Below, piece after piece: positions 1-7,340 of a stretch of DNA of 64,000 bases (the stretch's first letter is position 1; the number at the start of each line of letters is the position of its first letter). The notes under the pieces were generated by a model. It saw only the letters and a list, made by a program, of their open reading frames with translations. It made no database searches and was not told where the DNA came from. The position numbers and the translations under genes were made by a program. Source of the stretch: Pseudomonas japonica (GTDB lineage Bacteria > Pseudomonadota > Gammaproteobacteria > Pseudomonadales > Pseudomonadaceae); contig NZ_FZOL01000023.1 in the NCBI RefSeq assembly GCF_900188455.1, forward strand, positions 1 to 64,000. Direction: 5' to 3'.

Positions 1-320
1 ACCCCTCCATCGTCGTGTGAGGGGCGGAATCATTGATGTGAAGGTGAATGCAGTCAGCAGGGCATTTCCCCGCGATCTATAGGAAATCTCAGCAGTGCTT
101 CGGAATTTTCACTGGAAAGGGCTGAATGCCTTGTAGGTTCTTGGCCAGCCGAGCCGTCGTCCAGGACGGGGCATCTTTCAGGAAGGAAAATCAGGCACAA
201 AATGTCGCATAAGGCTCGGAAAATTCACCGATCTCCGACTTTCTTGTAGGTAATTTCCCAAGCATACTCCCCGGCCCGCTTATCGGTTGCGTGACCTGGA
301 AAGGGTGCCTAGTCTGCGTC
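1..320. other. Intergenic left edge, no gene seen
   Basis: I see no convincing coding frame, promoter or RNA gene in this stretch on either strand. The only open frames are short and lack a ribosome-binding site. It leads into the structured element that starts at 321. Confidence 0.5.
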
Positions 321-474
321 GGTCGTTGCCAAATCAACGACCGGATTTAGCAGTCCGTCACCTCTTGTATCCACCAGCCACCAGTTTTATGGCGGCTGTG
401 CGCGGGGCGCCTTCGGGTGCGCCGGGTGAATGTGGATTCTGGAGGCCCGGTCTGCTAACCCGCGTACAGTCGCC
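321..474 (+). ncRNA. Strongly structured RNA element upstream of a small gene
   Basis: Seen directly: a perfect 8-bp hairpin GGTCGTTG (321-328) with CAACGACC (335-342). A second perfect 14-bp stem, including two G-U pairs, joins 391-404 (GGCGGCTGTGCGCG) to 461-474 (CGCGTACAGTCGCC). It encloses a GGCGC/GCGCC hairpin (406-410 with 419-423) capped by a CUUCGG tetraloop. The element ends about 60 nt before the start of the small gene at 536. From memory, similar layouts precede DUF3077/DUF6124-type genes in other pseudomonads, which would fit a cis-acting leader or a separate small RNA; I could not check this. The strand is assigned from the downstream gene. Confidence 0.5.
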
Positions 475-535
475 ACCCTTCGTTTAGCAGCGAATTGTGG
501 TTTTTCATTCCTCAACCTCCTGAGAATCCAAAACC

Positions 536-775
536 ATGAAAAAGCTAGTCCCCGACCCTCCCATCCTCTGCGTCGGTCCCGGTCTGTCCCATGAAGACGC
601 GATCCGCCGTGCCGAGGACCATCTGAAGAAGGCAATCGCCCTCACGTCCTATCTGCCCGCCCACACCAGCGTGAAGCATCAGCGAATGCTCAGTGATGCG
701 CTGCTGGACATGAGAATCTGCAAGGCGTTGCTGACGGTGGCGTTGTCGCGCTCGACGGTGAGCGTGCCGGTGTGA
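536..775 (+). CDS. Small DUF3077/DUF6124-like protein
   Basis: A 79-residue protein beginning MKKLVPDPP, the usual N-terminus of a family of short Pseudomonas proteins annotated DUF3077 or DUF6124. They share a helical body with a repeated hydrophobic/acidic pattern; here HEDAIRRAEDHLKKA and LLDMRICKALLTVAL. There is no signal peptide, membrane segment or catalytic motif, and the function is unknown. The start is supported by AACCTCCTGAG-type purine sequence upstream and by the conserved N-terminus. It sits just downstream of the structured element at 321-474, which may control it. The family assignment is from pattern recognition only. Confidence 0.6.
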   Translation: MKKLVPDPPILCVGPGLSHEDAIRRAEDHLKKAIALTSYLPAHTSVKHQRMLSDALLDMRICKALLTVALSRSTVSVPV

Positions 776-802
776 AGGGATGCTTTGGCCCTATCGCAGC
801 AT

Positions 803-850
803 GGGGATCTGCACATCCTTGAAGGCTTGCCGGGAACCGTATCAAGGCAG
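803..850 (+). repeat. Imperfect ~50-bp direct repeat, copy 1
   Basis: The stretch reading TGGGGATCTGCACATCCTTG through CCGGGAACCGTATCAAGGC recurs with a few changes at 1134-1182. The two copies flank the LuxR-type fragment, one in front and one behind. This argues that the sequence ahead of position 868 is non-coding. Confidence 0.6.
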
Positions 851-867
851 CCTGCAGCGGCCACGCA

Positions 868-1106
868 TGGAGCAACCGGTACGCCAGCACTCCGAGTACA
901 ACCTCAGTGGCCGCGAGCAGGACATCCTCGACCTGCTGGTGCAGGGCATGCCGAACAAGCGCATCGCCCTGGCGCTGAACATCTCGGCGGAAACCGTGAA
1001 GTGGTATCTGAAGAAGCTGTTCGCCAAGCTCAACGTCAGCGACCGGGTGCATGCGATCGACAAGGCGCGTCGGGAGAAGTTGGTGGGTGAGCGGAATTCG
1101 GGGTGA
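868..1106 (+). CDS. HTH-only LuxR-type regulator, probably a C-terminal remnant
   Basis: About 79 residues that are almost entirely a GerE/LuxR helix-turn-helix domain: LSGREQDILDLLVQGMPNK followed by IALALNISAETVKWYLKKLF and LNVSDRVHAI. These are the hallmark residues of the DNA-binding end of LuxR/MalT proteins. Full family members carry several hundred residues of sensor domain in front, absent here. An in-frame ATG at 780 exists, but the stretch 803-850 is a repeat found again after the gene, so I start at the ATG at 868. There is no clear ribosome-binding site. It could be a functional HTH-only regulator or a dead fragment. It lies just outside the island and no other regulator gene is near, so a role there is possible but unproven. 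Confidence 0.5.
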
Positions 1107-1133
1107 TCGGTCGGGGCGGGGCCTTGGGGGTGG

Positions 1134-1182
1134 GTATCTGCACCTCTTTGAAAGGCTCGCCGGGGAACCGTATCAAGGCCAC
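1134..1182 (+). repeat. Imperfect ~50-bp direct repeat, copy 2
   Basis: Second copy of the sequence at 803-850: GGGTATCTGCACCTCTTTGA through GGGGAACCGTATCAAGGC. It lies downstream of the LuxR-type fragment and directly before the left inverted-repeat element. Confidence 0.6.
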
Positions 1183-1203
1183 CAGGTGCTCGCAGTGACA
1201 GGT

Positions 1204-1560
1204 GCAGTGCCCTTGAGATCGAGCGCCGCCCGCGCGGCGCTTCGCGAGCAAGCTCGCTCCCACAGTCTGTAGCAACGCGCCATGGCCTGTGGGATTGGGG
1301 TTGTCAGCCTTGGTGCATGGCAGGGGTTAGCGTAGAGGCCATTTGGATCGACTTGATATCCCGTCGTGCTAACGAGACGGTCAACCATGGCCTGACAGAC
1401 ATAGGTACGTTGCAACAAACTGTGGGAGCGAGCTTGCTCGCGAAGCGCCGTGCGGACGGCGCGCGATCTCAAGAGCGCTGGAAGGGCGTCGTCATGCACT
1501 GCGATGCGCCGCGCGGGCGGCGCTCGATCTTGAGAGCGCTGCAAGGCTCAAGGCAGGCAC
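1204..1560 (+). repeat. ~360-bp REP/MITE-like element, left copy (inverted relative to 16803-17163)
   Basis: By eye, 1204-1560 matches the reverse complement of 16803-17163 at roughly 96 percent (about a dozen substitutions, no gaps seen). The element is itself near-palindromic at its ends. Each arm contains a REP-type palindrome GCGAGCAAGCTCGCTCCCAC next to TTGTTGCAACG, enclosing a unique core that includes GATCGACTTGATATCCCG. No transposase is encoded, so it resembles a MITE or compound REP element. The interval 1107-1622 contains nothing else I can support. The pair encloses a 15.2-kb gene island. Confidence 0.85.
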
Positions 1561-1622
1561 CTGCCGGCCTCGATGCGGTTCCCGGCAGCCCGCAAGCTGA
1601 TGGAAATGAGCGCTCACCCCGA

Positions 1623-2399
1623 CTATTGAGCGAGATAACCACCATCGACCACCAGATCGGCGCCGGTCATGTAGCTGGAGTCGTCGCTGGCCAGGAACAG
1701 CATGGCCTTGGCGATCTCTTCGGGCCGGGCCATGCGCCCCATGGGAATGCGCTGGCGCAGGTACTCCAGCATGCCCTGGGCCTGCTCGTCCGGCGCGGCA
1801 GCCAACGCACCCTGCACCATCGGCGTTTCGACATAGCCGGGGCACAGCGCGTTGACCCGGATGGCGTAGCCCTGACGCGCGCAATGCGCCGCGACCGAGC
1901 GCGTGAGCAAACGTACGGCTCCCTTGCTGGCGTTGTAGGCCGGCACCAGCGGCTCACCGATCAGGCCCTCGATGGAAGCCACATTGATGATCGAGCCGCC
2001 GCGCGCCTTCATCCGCCCGATAGCCTGTTGCGTACCGAGGAACACGCTGTCCAGGTTGCAGGCCAGCGTGTGCCGCCACTGCTCCAGACTCAGTTGCTCG
2101 ACATCGCAGAACGCGCCCACGCCAGCGTTGTTGACCAGCACGTCGACGCGTCCGAACAGCTGCTCGCAGAAGTCCAGCGTGTCGCGCCATTGCGCCGGGT
2201 CGGTGACATCCTGCTGCAGGAAGCCCACCGTCAGACCCTGCTCGCCCAGGGCATTGGCCGCCGCGAGGCCGCCAGCCTGGTCGATGTCGGTGAGCAGTAC
2301 GCTGGCGCCCTCGCGGGCAAACAATTGCGCGGTGCTCAGGCCGATGCCCTTGGCCGCACCTGTGATCACGCAGACCTTGTCTTGCAAACGTCCCATCAT
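1623..2399 (-). CDS. SDR-family NAD(P)-dependent oxidoreductase (last gene of the oxidation operon)
   Basis: A 258-residue classical short-chain dehydrogenase. It has the cofactor motif TGAAKGIG (residues 13-20), NNAG (90-93), catalytic Ser142 and Tyr155-x-x-x-Lys159 (YNASK), and the PG(Y)VETP segment typical of the substrate loop. Asp38 after the second beta strand suggests NAD(H) preference. It is expected to interconvert a hydroxyl and a keto group in the cytoplasm. It is the last gene of the minus-strand operon, 12 bp after the preceding SDR, which points to a shared pathway (hydroxyacyl or alcohol oxidation). The substrate cannot be read from the sequence. Confidence 0.85.
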   Translation of the reverse strand: MMGRLQDKVCVITGAAKGIGLSTAQLFAREGASVLLTDIDQAGGLAAANALGEQGLTVGFLQQDVTDPAQWRDTLDFCEQLFGRVDVLVNNAGVGAFCDVEQLSLEQWRHTLACNLDSVFLGTQQAIGRMKARGGSIINVASIEGLIGEPLVPAYNASKGAVRLLTRSVAAHCARQGYAIRVNALCPGYVETPMVQGALAAAPDEQAQGMLEYLRQRIPMGRMARPEEIAKAMLFLASDDSSYMTGADLVVDGGYLAQ

Positions 2400-2411
2400 C
2401 TGTCTCCTCGG

Positions 2412-3227
2412 TTATCGCGCACTCAATCCGCCATCGAGCACCAGCTCGGTGCCGTTGATCCAGCAGGCCGCATCGGAGGCCAGGTACAGAATTGCACTGG
2501 CGACGTCCCGCGGCTGGCCGTAGCCCAGCGGATGCATGCTTTGCACGAGGCTCTCCGCCTGCGCCTCGTCGGCAACCAGGCCGACATCGGCGAAGCCGCG
2601 CACGACGTTGGCACCCAACTCGGTCTTGACGATGGCCGGATGCAGCGAGTTGACCCGGATGCCATAACCCAACGCCGCGAACTCCACCGCCGCGGCCTTG
2701 GTCAGCAGGCGCACCGCGCCCTTGGATGAGCAGTAGCTGCCAAGCCCCGGCACACCCACCATACCGGCCACGGACGAGAGGTTGACGATCGCCCCGCCAC
2801 GCCCGGCGGCGCCACCCGGACGCATGGCGCGGGAGGCGTGCTTGAGGCCGAGGAACACCCCGGAAACGTTGATCTCGTGCACCCGCTGGAAATCTTCCAG
2901 GCGGGTTTCGGTGATCAACCCGACCTGTTCGATGCCGGCGTTGTTCACCAGCACGTCCAGGCCACCGCACGCCTCAACGACCTCGGCAACCACGGCCTGC
3001 CAATCCGACTCCTGGGTGACGTCATGCTTCAGCGCCAGTGCCTGGCCACCCTGCTCGCGAATGCCTGCGGCAGTCTCCTGCGCCACCTCCGGCAGGATGT
3101 CGCTGATCACCACGCGGGCCCCGGCACGGGCCAGCGCCTCGGCGGCCTGGGCCCCCAGTCCACACGCCGCGCCGGTGATCAAGGCAACTTTGCCGGATAG
3201 GCCGAAGGTACTCAGCAGTTCTTTCAT
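2412..3227 (-). CDS. SDR-family NAD(P)-dependent oxidoreductase
   Basis: A 271-residue classical SDR: TGAACGLG (18-25), NNAG (95-98), Ser151-Ser152, and catalytic Tyr165-x-x-x-Lys169 (YCSSK). It resembles the neighbouring SDR (1623-2399) but is clearly diverged, so the pair looks like ancient paralogues with separate steps. The ATG at 3227 is preferred over one 57 bp upstream, because AGGGAGG sits 9 nt before it and the family N-terminus (LSGKVALITGA) follows. It lies 79 bp after the saccharopine-dehydrogenase-like gene and 12 bp before the next SDR. The likely role is hydroxyacyl-CoA or alcohol dehydrogenase in the operon pathway; this is inferred. Confidence 0.85.
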   Translation of the reverse strand: MKELLSTFGLSGKVALITGAACGLGAQAAEALARAGARVVISDILPEVAQETAAGIREQGGQALALKHDVTQESDWQAVVAEVVEACGGLDVLVNNAGIEQVGLITETRLEDFQRVHEINVSGVFLGLKHASRAMRPGGAAGRGGAIVNLSSVAGMVGVPGLGSYCSSKGAVRLLTKAAAVEFAALGYGIRVNSLHPAIVKTELGANVVRGFADVGLVADEAQAESLVQSMHPLGYGQPRDVASAILYLASDAACWINGTELVLDGGLSAR

Positions 3228-3306
3228 GTCCACGAACCTCCCTGATAAAAAAGCGGCGCGAGCCATCACAGGCACGCACCGCAAAGCGTCGATTCGACGA
3301 AGTGGA

Positions 3307-4419
3307 TCAGTTGCGCACGATGACTTTGGTCAGGCCGTCACGCTCCATCGCGGCCAGCAGGTAGCGCGCGCCGAAGGCCGCCGCCGGGCTGACGAAACCG
3401 CCCGCCGCGACCTGGCCGGCAAGGATGCGCTCGATACCGGCCACGGCCACCGAGCCGGCCTGCTCGTAACCACAGTTGCCCTGCAGGATCACCGTGGACT
3501 GGCTGGACGGACCACTGCCGTGGCAGGAAATCACCGCGCGGCAGTGCTCCGGGTTTTCCCGTGGCGGCTCCAGCGGCGTCCACTCGTGGCCCCAGCCGTT
3601 GGTCACCTCTTCCTGCTCCCGCGGCGACTTGAAGCGGTGCACCTCGTTGAACTCGCGGGCCAGCTTGAGCACGCTGCTCATCACCGTCGGGTTGCCGAAA
3701 TTCACCAGCATGCTGCAGTTGCGCACGCGCGCGTCGTCCAGGTACCACACCGGCTCGCCACCGCCGCTCCACGGCAGGCAATCGAGCACCTGGTGGAAGG
3801 TCGGCGCCACCGCCTGGTAAGGCGTGGCGGGCTGCCACTCGACCAGCTCACGCTGCGCCAGGTGGTACTGCGGCTGGCAGCACATGCGCAGGAACGACAG
3901 CGTCGAGCTGACCGAAGGCAGGGAACCACGGGTGACGTAGACCAGGTCCAGGGTGTCGATGCCGGGGGTCTCCAGGCAGACTTCCGCGGCCAGGTGGCCG
4001 GAGGTCCACATGAACGCCAGCGCCGGGATCAGCACCACACCGCGCTCGGCATAGGCGGCACCGTACTTCTCGCGGACATGGAGCATCCAGTCCTGCTCGC
4101 CGGTGCTGTCCAGGTAGTGACAGCCCGCGGCCAGGGCGGCGCGCACCATCGGCTCGGCCAGTTGCATGAACGGGCCGACGGTGTTGTAGACCACCGCCTT
4201 GCCGGTCAGCAGCTCGGTCAGCGGGCCTTCTTCGTTGGCCACTTCGAGCACTTCATAACGGGCAGCCTTGAGCTCCGGCTGGGTGGCGAACTGCTCGTGG
4301 ATCTTCGCCGCGCTGCGGCCGGCGGCGATGAAGGGAATCTGGCGGGCCGCCAGGTGACGCGCGATCAGTTTGCCGGTGTAGCCACTGGCACCGTAGACCA
4401 CGACCTTGATATCGGACAT
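3307..4419 (-). CDS. Saccharopine dehydrogenase-like NAD(P)-binding protein (DUF5938-like)
   Basis: A 370-residue protein with an N-terminal Rossmann fold: VVYGASGYTGKLIARHLAAR matches the saccharopine-dehydrogenase/trans-acting enoyl-reductase superfamily. The middle carries VYNTVGPF and CHYLDSTGEQ, also typical of that superfamily. The C-terminal half resembles what I recall as DUF5938; the reaction is unknown, with NAD(P)H-linked reduction or oxidation likely. I start at ATG 4419, which has GGAG 9 nt upstream. An ATG at 4440 overlaps the stop of the acyl-CoA ligase (ATGA) and is possible by coupling. The sequence AACAAGAAA between the Shine-Dalgarno and this ATG matches the Crc/Hfq motif. 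It lies in the oxidation operon. Confidence 0.7.
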   Translation of the reverse strand: MSDIKVVVYGASGYTGKLIARHLAARQIPFIAAGRSAAKIHEQFATQPELKAARYEVLEVANEEGPLTELLTGKAVVYNTVGPFMQLAEPMVRAALAAGCHYLDSTGEQDWMLHVREKYGAAYAERGVVLIPALAFMWTSGHLAAEVCLETPGIDTLDLVYVTRGSLPSVSSTLSFLRMCCQPQYHLAQRELVEWQPATPYQAVAPTFHQVLDCLPWSGGGEPVWYLDDARVRNCSMLVNFGNPTVMSSVLKLAREFNEVHRFKSPREQEEVTNGWGHEWTPLEPPRENPEHCRAVISCHGSGPSSQSTVILQGNCGYEQAGSVAVAGIERILAGQVAAGGFVSPAAAFGARYLLAAMERDGLTKVIVRN

Positions 4420-4428
4420 TTTCTTGTT
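4420..4428 (-). promoter_or_regulatory. Candidate Crc/Hfq (CA motif) site at a translation start
   Basis: Read on the minus strand, AACAAGAAA fits the AANAANAA catabolite-activity motif. It lies between GGAG and the ATG at 4419, where a bound Hfq-Crc complex would block ribosome entry. Binding is inferred. Confidence 0.5.
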
Positions 4429-4436
4429 CTCCTGTT

Positions 4437-6056
4437 TCATGCGGATCGTTGTTGTGAGGAGGCAGCACCCAACGCGGCTTCGAGGCGCTCGCGCAGGATG
4501 CGTTCGAGCGGTTTCTCCGAGGCCGTCTTGGGTATCTCGTCAAGCAGTTGCACATGGCTGGGCAGCAGGTTGCGTGGCAGGTGCCGGGCGCAATGCGCCA
4601 GCAGTTCGCGGCTGTCCAGGTGCTGGCCGGGCAACGCCACCACGGCGGCGACCACTTCCTTTTCGCCCGGCGCGCAGTGGGCGGTGGGCAGGCCGTAGAC
4701 ATACACGTCGGCGACCGGGCCCATCTCGGCGATGACCTTTTCGATCTGCGCCGGCTCGATGAACTCGCCGTTGCGGCGAATGCCGCTGCCGTCGCGATAG
4801 TCGAAGTGGACCCAGCCGTTCTCGTCCTGGTGACCGATGTCGCCGGAGTGGAACCAGCCACCCTGGGTCTTGGCGGCGGACGCCTGCGGGTTGTTCAGGT
4901 AGGCCACCGGCGGGTGCTCGCCGCCATTGGCGGCGCGGAAGCAGATCTCGCCGCGCTGCCCGGCCGCCACTTCGCGGCCCTCGCCGTCGAGGATCGCGCA
5001 GCGCAGGTGCGTCGGCGGCTTGCCGATGGAGCCGATCGGGCCGCCTGGCGGATTGAGGGTCAGGCCGCCTTCGGCGGTGCCGTAGAACTCGAAGATCTCG
5101 ACGTCGAAACGCCGGGCGAAGTCCTGCCAGATGCTCGCCGGCATGCCGGCGCTGAACACGTAGCGCACCGGGTTGTCAGCGTCGTCCGCGCGCGGCGGTT
5201 CGGAGTACACGGCGGTGGTCATGCCGCCGAGCAGGTTGAACACGGTGCACTGGTGGCGACGCAGGATCTCCCACAGCCGCGACTTGGTGAACTGACGGCT
5301 GATCACCGCGCGCAGGCCCATGAACAGGGCGTTGCCAAGGGTGATGCACTGGGCGTTGGCATGGGTCAGGCTGAGCCCGGTATAGGGCCGGTCGCCGGCC
5401 TGCAGGCCGACCTGGGCGCCAAGGCTGGCGATGGCGGCGAAGCGCGCATGGGGGGCGACGATGGCCTTGGGGTTGCCCGTGGTGCCGGAGGTGAACAGCA
5501 ACTGCATCGGCTGTTGCGGATCGTTGGCGCGGATGGCGATGTCGGGCACGCGGTCGTCCAGCACGTCGCCCAATGCGCGGATGCGAATGCGCGGGTGAAC
5601 GGGCAGTTCGCCGAGACCCGCACCGGTCTCCAGCACCCACAGCCACTCCAGCTTCGGCAAGGACCCGGCCAGCGCCAGCACCGCGGCCAGGGCGTGGTCG
5701 GCGACGATGGCGCCGCGGCTGCCGGAAAAGTCCAGCAGGTACTGCAACTTGTCGCCACAGGCCCGTGCATCGATGGGCACGAACACGGTGTTGGCGATGG
5801 ACGAACCGACCATCGCCTCGACGAACTCGGGATGGTTGAACATGACCAGGGCGAAGGCATCGCCCTGGGCCATCCACTCGTCGTTGAGCCCGGAGGCGAT
5901 GCGCTGGCCGTTCTCCCACAGCTGGCGGTAGCTGCGGGTGCAGTCGCGCAGTTGCTGGTCGGCATCGACGTGGACGAAGGTCAGCACATCGAGGTCCGGC
6001 TGCTCGGCGGCCTTGCGCTGGATGACGTGGGCCAGGATCAGGGAATCGTTGGACAT
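4437..6056 (-). CDS. Acyl-CoA synthetase (AMP-binding, CaiC/FadD-like)
   Basis: A 539-residue adenylate-forming enzyme. It should activate a carboxylic acid to its CoA thioester using ATP, the entry step of a CoA-dependent catabolic pathway. Motifs: P-loop-like LLFTSGTTGNPKAIV (186-200), FYGTAEGG (A5), WFHSGDIGHQDENG (A7), YRDGSGIRRNGEFIEPAQIE (A8), and the C-terminal lysine in KTASEKPLERIL (A10). All catalytic positions appear intact. The closest general resemblance is to medium/long-chain or crotonobetaine-type ligases; the acid itself cannot be named. It starts 9 bp after the thiolase stop, with CTAGGAGCCTTCC-type ribosome binding. It is a core operon member. Confidence 0.88.
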   Translation of the reverse strand: MSNDSLILAHVIQRKAAEQPDLDVLTFVHVDADQQLRDCTRSYRQLWENGQRIASGLNDEWMAQGDAFALVMFNHPEFVEAMVGSSIANTVFVPIDARACGDKLQYLLDFSGSRGAIVADHALAAVLALAGSLPKLEWLWVLETGAGLGELPVHPRIRIRALGDVLDDRVPDIAIRANDPQQPMQLLFTSGTTGNPKAIVAPHARFAAIASLGAQVGLQAGDRPYTGLSLTHANAQCITLGNALFMGLRAVISRQFTKSRLWEILRRHQCTVFNLLGGMTTAVYSEPPRADDADNPVRYVFSAGMPASIWQDFARRFDVEIFEFYGTAEGGLTLNPPGGPIGSIGKPPTHLRCAILDGEGREVAAGQRGEICFRAANGGEHPPVAYLNNPQASAAKTQGGWFHSGDIGHQDENGWVHFDYRDGSGIRRNGEFIEPAQIEKVIAEMGPVADVYVYGLPTAHCAPGEKEVVAAVVALPGQHLDSRELLAHCARHLPRNLLPSHVQLLDEIPKTASEKPLERILRERLEAALGAASSQQRSA

Positions 6057-6065
6057 GGAAGGCTC

Positions 6066-7340
6066 CTAGCGGGTCAGGATGGTCATGCTCATCACCGCGG
6101 CATCCGCGCCGATGAAGCCACCACCGTTCTCGGCCAGGCCGACGCTGGCGCCCTGCACCTGGCGCGCGCCACAGTTGCCGCGCAACTGCTCGACCAGTTC
6201 GAAGACCTGCCCCAGACCGGTGGCGCCGATGGGGTGGCCCTTGCGGTTGAGACCGCCGGACACGCTCACCGGAATGCGCCCGCCCAGCTCGGTGGCGCCG
6301 GACTCCAGGAGCGCCACGCCTTCGCCACGCCCACACAGGCCGAGGCTTTCGTAGTACATCAGCTCCGAGGCCGAGGACGCGTCGTGCAGCTCCACCAGGC
6401 TCAAGTCCCGCGGACCGACGCCGGCGGCCTGGTAGGCCAGTCCGGATGCCCAGCAGGCCACGTCCGGGGTGTCGTCATCGGCGTAGTCGTAGCCGCTGAC
6501 GATCATCGAGGCGGCGACGCGGATCGGCTGACGTGCGCCGAGACGCTTGAGCGCACGTTCGGAAACGATCACCGCCGCCGCCGCGCCGTCGCCGATCGGC
6601 GAACACATCGGCAGGGTCAGCGGATCGGCGATTTTGCGCGAGGCGAGAATCTGCTCGACGCTGAGCACGTCCTGGAACTGCGCGCGCGGGTTGAGCGCGC
6701 CGTGCCGGGAGTTCTTCGCGGTGACCATGGCCAGGTGACGCGGCTCGCCGCCGGCCATGGTCAGGTAGTCGCGTGCCCAGGTGGCGTAGATGTCCATGAA
6801 CAACGAGCGATCCTTGCCGGCCTGGGCCAGGTCGACCTGGGCGCCGGAGCGCAGCAGGCCGTCCCGCAGGAAGCCGAGCACGGCGTCCTGCTCGTCGACA
6901 TCGACGCAGCCGTCGAAGACCGAGAAGGTGCGCGCCTTGTCCTCGTGGTAGAGCTTCTCGTAACCCGCGGCGATGACCACGTCGTACAGACCGTGGGTGA
7001 CCATGCTGCAGGCCTGCTGGAAGGCGGTGGACGCCGTGGCGCAGGCGTTCTCCACATTCACCACCGGAATGCGTCCGACACCCAGGCCGCGCAGCACCGC
7101 CTGGCCGGCGATGCACACCTGGCCGGTGATCACCGGCGCGGCGCCGGTACCCATCCAGGCCGCTTCGAGCTGGCGCGCCTCGATGCCGGCGTCGTCCAGC
7201 GCCTGCTTGATCGCCTCGCGTGCCAGGCTGTTGAGGCTGCGCCCCAGGTGCTTGCCGAAGCGGGTCATGCCGACGCCGATGACGTAGGCGTTCTGCCGGG
7301 CATTGCGGATCAGTTGCTGGTCCAGTTCGCTCACACTCAT
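6066..7340 (-). CDS. Thiolase, SCP-x/acetyl-CoA acetyltransferase-like
   Basis: A 424-residue thiolase-superfamily protein. The nucleophilic cysteine is Cys100 in NVENACATASTAF. The catalytic histidine is in GHPIGATGLGQVFE near residue 365, and a HDASSASE segment lies before it. The C-terminal CxG loop of classical thiolases is replaced by ENGGGFIG, as in SCP-x-type thiolases used on sterol side chains and branched acyl-CoAs. It should cleave a 3-ketoacyl-CoA. I choose ATG 7340 rather than GTG 7349: AGGAG lies 8 nt upstream, and the ATG overlaps the acyl-CoA dehydrogenase stop as TGATG, implying translational coupling. The SCP-x likeness hints at a bulky or branched substrate. Confidence 0.85.
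   Translation of the reverse strand: MSVSELDQQLIRNARQNAYVIGVGMTRFGKHLGRSLNSLAREAIKQALDDAGIEARQLEAAWMGTGAAPVITGQVCIAGQAVLRGLGVGRIPVVNVENACATASTAFQQACSMVTHGLYDVVIAAGYEKLYHEDKARTFSVFDGCVDVDEQDAVLGFLRDGLLRSGAQVDLAQAGKDRSLFMDIYATWARDYLTMAGGEPRHLAMVTAKNSRHGALNPRAQFQDVLSVEQILASRKIADPLTLPMCSPIGDGAAAAVIVSERALKRLGARQPIRVAASMIVSGYDYADDDTPDVACWASGLAYQAAGVGPRDLSLVELHDASSASELMYYESLGLCGRGEGVALLESGATELGGRIPVSVSGGLNRKGHPIGATGLGQVFELVEQLRGNCGARQVQGASVGLAENGGGFIGADAAVMSMTILTR

Noticed and set aside
803..867. Longer version of the LuxR-type protein starting at 780 or 802
   Set aside because: The stretch is a repeat also present after the gene, which suggests it is not coding.
1317..2729. A 470-codon plus-strand frame starting inside the left repeat and running antisense through both SDR genes
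   Set aside because: Its beginning is repeat DNA also found at 16800-17046 and the rest mirrors two SDR genes with complete catalytic motifs.
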